A DNA stretch of 64,000 nt from assembly GCA_035048495.1 (NCBI GenBank), contig CM068540.1:18646829-18710828 (forward strand), written 5' to 3'. Below, piece after piece: positions 57,498 to 64,000 of the stretch (the first letter of the stretch is position 1; each line of letters opens with the position of its first letter). The translations under genes and the position numbers were made by a program. The notes under the pieces are model-generated. The model was given only the letters and a program-made list of their open reading frames with translations. It did not search any database and had not been told where the DNA came from. The DNA is from Euptelea pleiosperma. Taxonomy: Eukaryota; Streptophyta; Magnoliopsida; Ranunculales; Eupteleaceae.

Positions 57498-57850
57498 GGG
57501 TTGCCATTACAGCCCCACTCCGTCTCAACCACGTTGCTGCCACCACCGTCTTCATCAAACACAACGCACCTCATCAACCCATCCACCAGCAAGCAACGCT
57601 CCACTAGTCTCCTTCTCCATCGTCATCAACCCAGCAGCCATTAAAAAGCCAGACTGCCCTTACCAATAAGCCTCTTCCATCCATTCCATTCTCCCCAAAG
57701 CCAACCCGTTTGCACTTAGATTGTCCCCAGTCGCTCAACTCTTCCATCTAGCCAAGCCGTTCTACAACACCATCAATCCACGATCTCCATTCCACATTTT
57801 TTTTTAAACCTTGGATCGCACCTCCATCACCACCAGTGCACCCCTCCAGT

Positions 57851-57857
57851 GGTAAGT
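57851..57857 (+). promoter_or_regulatory. Splice-donor-like GGTAAGT in nested LTR
   Basis: Lies about 500 bp before the LTR end, after a GC-rich exon-like stretch. Confidence 0.4.
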
Positions 57858-59971
57858 GGTGAGTGGTTTAATCCATTCACCTTTTCTCTTATAACTGTTT
57901 CTAAGCTTAGTTTTGCTTTTTATTTTTATTTTATTTTATTTGTAGCTTTCTATTTCTTTGTTTAGCTAATGTCTTAGATTGAATGAATTTTTGTAAGGAT
58001 TTTTTATTCAATAAAGCTTAGTTTACTTTTGCACTATTGTGTTTTAATTATCATGATTAGTTAGTTCTTGTTCTAAGCATTTGTGGAAATTCTCTCTTTA
58101 AAATCTCAAGAAAGTTTTAATCTCATTTCATCACCATTCTCATTCCTCAATTCTCTTAACATAGTATTTTTCAAAAGAAAAGCTGTCATTTTATGTGTCT
58201 AAATTGCACAAACTAACCCCGAGTGCGGATTGACATCCGACACAAAACTGCTATACAGAAGTCTCAAATTTTGTAGGAAATCGGATAAAAATTACAAATG
58301 TGTTGATTTTAGGGTTTCTGTAACCAACGCCAAGGAAAAACCCTAGCTTCACAAACAAAACAAAAAAAGAAAAAGAAAAAGAAGATAAAGAAAAAAATTA
58401 GAAGAAAGAGAGAAGAAGAAGATAGAGGAAGGAGTGCAAACTTGGTGCGCCCTTCCTCCTTGCTACCACCACGAGTTGAAAGTTCGCCTGCAATCTCTCC
58501 ATTAACGGCTAGTGATATTCGCTCAAAAGTGCTTATTTTAAGCAATTATCCTTTTAGCGTTATTGCATTCTCCTACGTTAAAATGCTCTATTTATCTATT
58601 TTTCTACGTAAGAATCTCTTTTGTTGCGTAGAACACATTTTTCTGGACAAAATGGTATATTTGCATGCATTAAACACATTTTTGGAACTCTAGACATTGA
58701 GTCATTCTGATAACGTCTCATTACGCGCTTCTTCTGTCGCAGGAAACCCCGATGAGACAATTCTTGAGACTTGCGAGCCCACATCAATCAGGAAAGCCCA
58801 TTATCAAAGCTTAAAGAGCCCACATGCTATGACTAGAAGATATGGGCCAAATATGAGCTGAATAAGAGGACCAAAAAGCCGGCCCAAAGAACGAAGAGAG
58901 TAGGAGAGCCAATGACCAAGAGACGGACCAAAGCGTTTAAAGCCACATGAGTCAGCAAAGAATGATAGTATACTCTACTGGAGAAGCGTGAGGATGGTCA
59001 CAGTGAAGACCAGGGTTCCAGACCCTCTGCCAATACTTTTATCTCTCTCATCTCTCTTTATTCTCTCTCTCTTCATCTCTCGGTCCTCGAATCTACTGAC
59101 CTAACCCCAGAACTCCTGCCCATTGGCTCTGTCTCATCTCCCTTAGCTTTCTGACCGTTGGATCTTCAATCGAACCATTGGATCTTCCACCGGACCATTG
59201 GATCTCTCTAGATCTATCGATCTACCAATCTGGGTCCTAATCAAGTCACCATCTATCCGATCGCCATCAGACTGTCTATCACATCATCTTGAGAGACGAT
59301 GGACATCATCAATCCATGTGGGCCAGTAACCGGGCCCATCATCATCGACCCACTGTCCGACCAGTTAGTGGACCCCGTGAATTTCAAAATAATTTTAATT
59401 AAATTTTAAAAAAATGGGGGGTCCACTAAATGGAGAAATTCCCCAAAGAAAAGTAGTGTTTTACTTATAAAAAAAATATATATATATATTTTTTATTTAA
59501 AAAATTCTCTAATTTCCATTAATGGAAACTAGGGAGCTTTAAAAAGGGGAAGGAGAAGGGTTCTTTGGAACCCTAATCCCTCTCCCATCTCCTCCTCTCC
59601 TCCCCCTATCAATCCCCCACGTTCTCCCTTCTCCTTCTGGCCACTTCTTTTCTTCTTCTTCTTCTTCTTCTCCATTGATTCCGGCGAGAAGCTCGCCGGA
59701 TCTGCCACCATCCACAAGCCTGCACTCCTTAATAGGTTGCTGCTGCTACCAAAGAACAGCAACTTTCTCTCACTTGCTGCAAGAGAACCTGCAACGTCTT
59801 CCAGGCGGTCCTCCATCTTCAGCCGGTCTCCACCATTGAAAAAGAAAAAAAAAAAAACAGCAAGATCTTTCACAGGCTCCACGAGTTGCAGGCTCGCCTG
59901 AAAAGCTCCAGGCGGAGCACCACCATCCTCTCCAAATCTGGTAAGGTCTTCACCCTTCTTTTTCTTCTTCT

Positions 59972-60002
<31 letters not shown>

Positions 60003-60010
60003 CTTCTTCA

Positions 60011-60036
60011 CCGGAGTTGCAGATCAGCAACTCCGG
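60011..60036. repeat. 10-bp-stem hairpin
   Basis: CCGGAGTTGC, loop AGATCA, GCAACTCCGG; homologue of 53374-53398. Confidence 0.7.
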
Positions 60037-60507
60037 CCGGTTCACGTTGGATCTCACCGTGTTTGCAGATCTGAACCACATGCACAAACTGCATCTCATC
60101 TCCTCCACACCCGTGAGCACCTTCTCTTCTTGACTCCTCTCTCCCAAGCCGTCACTCCCAAAAAGGAGAAAAGCTCTCCATGCATCCACGTTCTTTCTTC
60201 TCTCCAATTATCCATCTCTTTGGCCCACCTCTCTCTTCCCTCTCCTTCGTTCCACGTTCTCATCTTTCCTCTTCAGCTCTCCTCCATTAGCTATCTCCTC
60301 CTCTCCAACAATCTCAGCTGCTGTCATCATCTTGGTGCTCTCCAAACACAACCGCCTGCACCACACAACCGCCCTCCTTCGCCATTCAACTGCCCCACAC
60401 GCCTCCACCTGCTCTTGTTATTGTCTTCAAGGGGAAACATCCTTGCATGTTGCCACCTGCCTCCTTGTTCACCTCGTCCACCACCTCTACGAGGCTATCA
60501 CCAGCAA

Positions 60508-60533
60508 CACCTCTTGCAACCCCTTGCAAGAGG
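60508..60533. repeat. 10-bp-stem hairpin with 4-nt loop
   Basis: CCTCTTGCAA, loop CCCC, TTGCAAGAGG. Confidence 0.65.
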
Positions 60534-60681
60534 GCAGCGCCTAAAGCTCCTCCATGCAACCCCTAAGCACCACTGTTGTGGTTTCCTTTCTCCACCAATA
60601 CAACCCATCTTTGGGCCGATCCAAGGCCATCAATATGGCCAATTCCATCTCACATCATCTTGGGACCATCTCTATCGCCAA

Positions 60682-60688
60682 GGTAAGT
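60682..60688 (+). promoter_or_regulatory. Splice-donor-like GGTAAGT in nested LTR
   Basis: About 575 bp before the LTR end, followed by CTCTCT tracts. Confidence 0.4.
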
Positions 60689-61485
60689 CCATGAAGGTAC
60701 CTCACTTTCTCTCTCTCTCTCTCTCAATTTCTATTTCTCTCTCTAACCCTCCATTGCATTAATTTCTCTCTCTACCTACCTCTTTCTCTCTCTAGGATCC
60801 TATGCTTATCACTTTCTCTCTCATGTTTCTCTCTCTACAAATTCTATTTCTCTCGCTTTCTAGATTAATGCTTTTTTTTGTTTGTTAGAAAGTTATTTGA
60901 TTAACAAATTTTGTAAGTTACAATATTATTGAATGATGATGGATTTTTAATAAGTTGGATTTTGTTCTAATTGTTCTATTTCTTTATGTTTAATGATTAT
61001 GTGACATTGGTCTTTTTGAGAAGATTGTTTTAATCCCGATCCATTAATCGCCATCCTCATCCCACCATAATTTCTGAGAAAAAAAAATCCATCATTTCAT
61101 GTTCTAATTTGCGCAAACTAATCCCGAGTGCGGATCGACATCCGACACTTCCCACTGTGCAAGAATTATCATTTTTGCAGGAATTAAATCGGAAAAGATA
61201 CAAATTTTGTTGGAATTAGGGTTTATGTAACCAACGACGTGGAAAAATCCTACTTTCAGCCAGCACCTCCACCAACCATGGTTGTATCTCCCATTGCTGC
61301 TCTTCTTTGCACCGTCAAACCCATCACTATCTTCAGCCACGCCTGCAACTTCATCTCTAGCAACCACCGCTAAAACCACTTGCCTCCTCCTCCTTTTCAT
61401 GGTTCATAACGAACCGAGCAAACCTCTCACGCCATCCAAATGGGCCATTCTCCGGGTGATCCTTACCAGCCGATTCCTCATCTCC

Positions 61486-61492
61486 GGTAAGT
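61486..61492 (+). promoter_or_regulatory. Splice-donor-like GGTAAGT in the outer LTR
   Basis: TCTCCGGTAAGTTAATGG, about 620 bp before the LTR end. A candidate acceptor TTTTCTGCAG|G lies at 62872-62881 in the leader downstream of the PBS, so an intron spanning LTR end and PBS is possible in the transcript. Confidence 0.4.
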
Positions 61493-61973
61493 TAATGGTA
61501 GTCTCCTTCTCTCTCCTCTTTCATCTCAACACTTCTCTTTCTAGGTCTTTTCTCATTCTCTCTCTAGATTAGTTTTTTATTTCTCTCTCTAGGATCTCTC
61601 TACTATTTCTCTCTCTAGATTGCTTCATCTCTCTACTTTCTCTCTCATCTCTTAAGTTTCTCTCTCTAAGTCTTTCTCTGTCCAGAATATTTTAATGCTT
61701 TATAGTTAGTTTATTTTTATTTTTGCATTGTAATCTCTTTTCAATTATTCAAATCAATAAAATATATTATTGTTAGTGCAAGTTCTTGTTTTTCTTTTCT
61801 TCTTTTATTTACTTTTATCTTTATTTTTGCCATTTTTTGTGGTTCATGTTAATCTATCTCCCCAAAAAAATAAGGTTTTAAAAATCGAGCACTTATCACC
61901 ATTCTCACCTCTCCACATTCTCGAGAAAATTTCGTCATTTTATGTTCCTAAATTTGCACTAACCCGACTAATC

Positions 61974-61999
61974 CCGAGTGCGGATCGACATCCGACACG
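61974..61999 (+). repeat. Conserved LTR block GAGTGCGGATCGACATCCGA
   Basis: This block recurs at 52167-52190 (inverted), 58218-58243 and 61126-61150, always about 110-140 bp before the LTR end. It includes a small palindrome (CGGAT-CGAC-ATCCG). It is the best-conserved internal marker of the family. Confidence 0.75.
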
Positions 62000-62109
62000 A
62001 ATCCCTATACAAAATCTCTGAATTTTGCAGGAAAAACTCGGATAAAATTACAAAAGTGTTGAGATTAGGGTTTCCGTAACCAACGACACGGAAAAACCCT
62101 ACTTTCAAA

Positions 62110-62121
62110 TGGCGCCGCTGC
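62110..62121 (+). other. Retroelement primer binding site
   Basis: TGGCGCCGCTGC follows the LTR end after two A residues. TGGCGCCGTTGCC-type sites are used by plant Athila/Tat gypsy elements. This identifies 62107 as a 5' LTR boundary. Confidence 0.65.
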
Positions 62122-64000
62122 CGCTCGGGTGTACAGGAGTGTGAAAAAAAATGTAAAGACGGAATTGGAAAGTTGCTGAAGCGAAAAGCTGCTCAATTTG
62201 GACAGCCTGACCTTTTTGGGAAACTTTCTATTTTTGGTTTTTAGTGATTTTTAGCAGTTTTTAAATTACTATTTTTAATGCCTCAGAAGGTCGAGTGTAA
62301 TTTGTAATAATTTAGGAATTTTACTGCTTTCCATATAACTGCTAGATCTTGTTCTAGGGTTTTTTAGAAACCCTAGATTAAGTAGAAAATACCAAAAAAA
62401 TAAAAAAATCAAAATTCAAAAAAATTAGGGTTTTATATTCTGCAGATTTTTAAAAATCATCAATCAAGGATTTGCGATTTTTGAAAAGATTCCAGAATCT
62501 TGAAACTCTGCTTAATTAGGGTTTCCCCTCTTAGAAGTTTCCTCTTTAGAAGAATTTTTATCTTTACAAATCTTCTGAATTTGAAAAGTCGGCAAAAGGA
62601 AACACCCCAAATCTAGCAAAATTTCAATTTTGGGAAATTTTCCAAAATTGTAAGGGATCTTGCAATCAAATCTTTTTTGGAAGATCTCCACAGTTCGAGA
62701 AACTTTTCAATCTAGGTATTTTCCAATCTGAGAATTCCTAAATTTTAACCCATCTCGAACTTGAAAATTAATTCAACAACTTGCCTAAATCCAATACGTG
62801 CTCTGTGAATCCTAAAAAGGCAAGGATCTTCCAAATAGAATCTCGAATACCTAGACCGTGCGATCTAACTTTTCTGCAGGAACACGATCCAGTGTGGGTA
62901 GGGAGCGAAAGCTCAAAGAGGTGGAGTCGGGCCCAAGCCCATTAGGATATCCCTCCCTAACCCACGGAGGCGACCCCGTGGCGTGGCCCAGGGGAGGTAA
63001 GTCCCTATCCTCGCCTTGAGTGCGATACGGTGTTATTGGGTGCATCATTGCCACTTGTCTATTTGCTTTCGCATACATATTCTTCGACTTGCGTGGCGTG
63101 GCCGTAAATCAATCAACTCTAAGAGAGCAGACCCAGCTCCAAATTAAAACTGGTGGGATTTCATCACCCACATCATTATTCCAACTGATTTGATCCCAAG
63201 GCTCCATTTAATTAAAAAGAATCAAGAAGTAGAGCCAATTAGCCCGGTGTTCGAGGAAAAATTCACACAAAGCGAACCCGCTTAACATCCAGTCGAAATA
63301 AGACCACGAGCGCGGGTCCCTGTTGTCTAACACACCCATAGGTCCCTGCTACTCAAGTACACTGAGCTCGACGTGGCATCCTGGACTATTCTGCGGTTAG
63401 TTGCGTGTGGACTAGGAACATGCATCAACCCTAGCTTAACCCGAGGGAACACTCTTCTTAACCACTTGACCAATCCGATTAGTCTGGGACGTACTTAAGA
63501 CAGCCATTGTGCCGCACGTCTGTCTAGGCTTCGGATTGCCTTGTTGTTGACTAGAGTTAGTACTAAAGGATTTGCTCTGGAGAGTGTAGCCTGGTGAGAA
63601 CCCATGAGTGCAAACAGTTAGTCTGGCGGCTAAAAGATAAATTAGTGGTCTGCCCACTGTCATAATCTACTCTAGCCCCAAAACTAACAAGATAATGCCT
63701 AAAATATATCTTGATTATTTAGAATAGGATTATCTGTGCTTGTTGTGCATCATTTAGGATCACTACTCCAGTGTCTCCTTTTGGCAATTTTTTGCCAAAT
63801 CTTGGGCTTGTTTTTTTAAGTAGAAGCCTGGTTGGACTTGTCCTAACCTTTGACTGACTCGATCTAAGAGTTAGTCCACCGCACCCCTCTATCTCCTCTG
63901 ATGGCAGATGCATGGCCTCTGTATGAGACCTACTACAGTTTCTGTGAGAATCTAGGTGATCACTCTCAACAGGGGTATGACAATTCTGTGTACTATCATG
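62122..64000 (+). mobile_element. Untranslated leader of the gypsy element (partial)
   Basis: No open frame of useful length. Contains GC-richer, evenly composed sequence from about 62870 on, after a possible splice acceptor. Long leaders before gag are usual for Tat/Athila elements. The coding region would start right of the window. Confidence 0.5.

Larger units (their letters stand above)
55767..58351 (+). mobile_element. Solo LTR, same family, direct (2585 bp)
   Basis: Starts TGATATTCGCTCAAAAGTGC, ends ACCCTAGCTTCA. Perfect 5-bp TSD CAAAC (55762-55766, 58352-58356). Contains an A-rich stretch (57215-57262), hairpin 57471-57497, donor-like GGTAAGT at 57851 and the conserved block GAGTGCGGATTGACATCCGA near 58220. 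No internal region. Confidence 0.85.
58513..61258 (+). mobile_element. Solo LTR, same family, direct (2746 bp)
   Basis: Starts TGATATTCGCTCAAAAGTGC and ends ATCCTACTTTCA. The flanks GCTAG (58508-58512) and GCCAG (61259-61263) are a 5-bp TSD with one mismatch. It is a close relative of the inverted copy at 52050-54598. It carries (CTT)n runs (59640-59670, 59955-60010), the hairpin 60011-60036, hairpin 60508-60531 and GGTAAGT at 60682. Confidence 0.75.
51258..62107 (+). mobile_element. Outer Ty3/gypsy LTR (Tat/Athila-like), interrupted three times
   Basis: The LTR starts TGATATTCGCTTAAAAGTGC at 51258 and ends CCCTACTTTCA at 62107, directly before a PBS. Its own sequence is in four pieces: 51258-52049, 54604-55766, 58357-58512 and 61264-62107, together about 2.95 kb. 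Three LTRs of the same family sit in the gaps, each with a 5-bp TSD. The middle GC-rich part is modular and differs in order from the nested copies, so some internal rearrangement also occurred. As this LTR abuts the PBS it is the 5' LTR of an element running off the right edge. Confidence 0.75.

Noticed and set aside
59529..60762. Open frames including a poly-Lys/Glu protein and a 210-residue frame
   Set aside because: Produced by (CTT)n microsatellites and the same LTR GC-rich region; no conserved domain.
1..64000. tRNA, rRNA, snoRNA, CRISPR or bacterial-type systems
   Set aside because: No cloverleaf box A/B pairs, rRNA cores or regular spacer arrays were noticed; regular repeats present are minisatellites or transposon arms.

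Overview
This is plant nuclear DNA from a repeat-rich angiosperm genome. Evidence for that is a plant-type calmodulin-like gene, plant LTR retrotransposons, L1-type LINE remains, CACTA, hAT-like, Mutator-like and Harbinger-like non-autonomous transposons, and pieces of plant nuclear genes with intron borders. The species cannot be named from sequence alone. Nothing bacterial is present: no operons, CRISPR or tRNA/rRNA genes were seen.

Only one intact protein gene is convincing: a single-exon, four-EF-hand calmodulin-like protein (CML35/CML36 type) at 8436-9110 (+), with a TATA box at 8243 and a pyrimidine-rich leader. Almost everything else is mobile DNA, and much of its history can be read from target-site duplications (TSDs).

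Layout. 1-250: end of an L1-type LINE (minus). 0.48-8.2 kb: small transposons, chiefly a foldback MITE family (called M here; 9-bp TSDs, arms carrying GTATGGATGTTTGGCC) and a hAT-like family (called H here; ends CAWGGTTTAAA, 8-bp TSDs). Four M copies lie directly upstream of the calcium-binding gene. 9.5-15.4 kb: H elements, some in tandem or nested. 16.4-20.6 kb: 3' part of an L1 LINE cut by a 2.8-kb solo LTR. 20.7-22.6 kb: an M copy split by a 1.6-kb solo LTR that carries an exact 84-bp minisatellite. 24.3-44.5 kb: a direct tandem duplication (unit about 10.2 kb) containing M and H elements and a decayed Ty1/copia gag region. Later insertions and deletions distinguish the two copies. 44.5-51.2 kb: left end of a CACTA-like transposon followed by intron-containing fragments of at least five unrelated plant genes (ERF-VII factor, plastid ClpP, M1 aminopeptidase, LRR receptor kinase, fumarase), all in one orientation. 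51.3-62.1 kb: a long Ty3/gypsy LTR (Tat/Athila-like, with PBS at 62110) into which three further LTRs of the same family have inserted, each as a solo LTR and one of them inverted. 62.1-64 kb: leader of that retroelement, running off the window.

The most unusual signals are the CACTA-associated multi-gene capture, the LTR-within-LTR nest with a splice donor and compact hairpins shared between copies, and the set of TSD-defined small-transposon families. Similarity statements are by eye; no alignment or database search was run.
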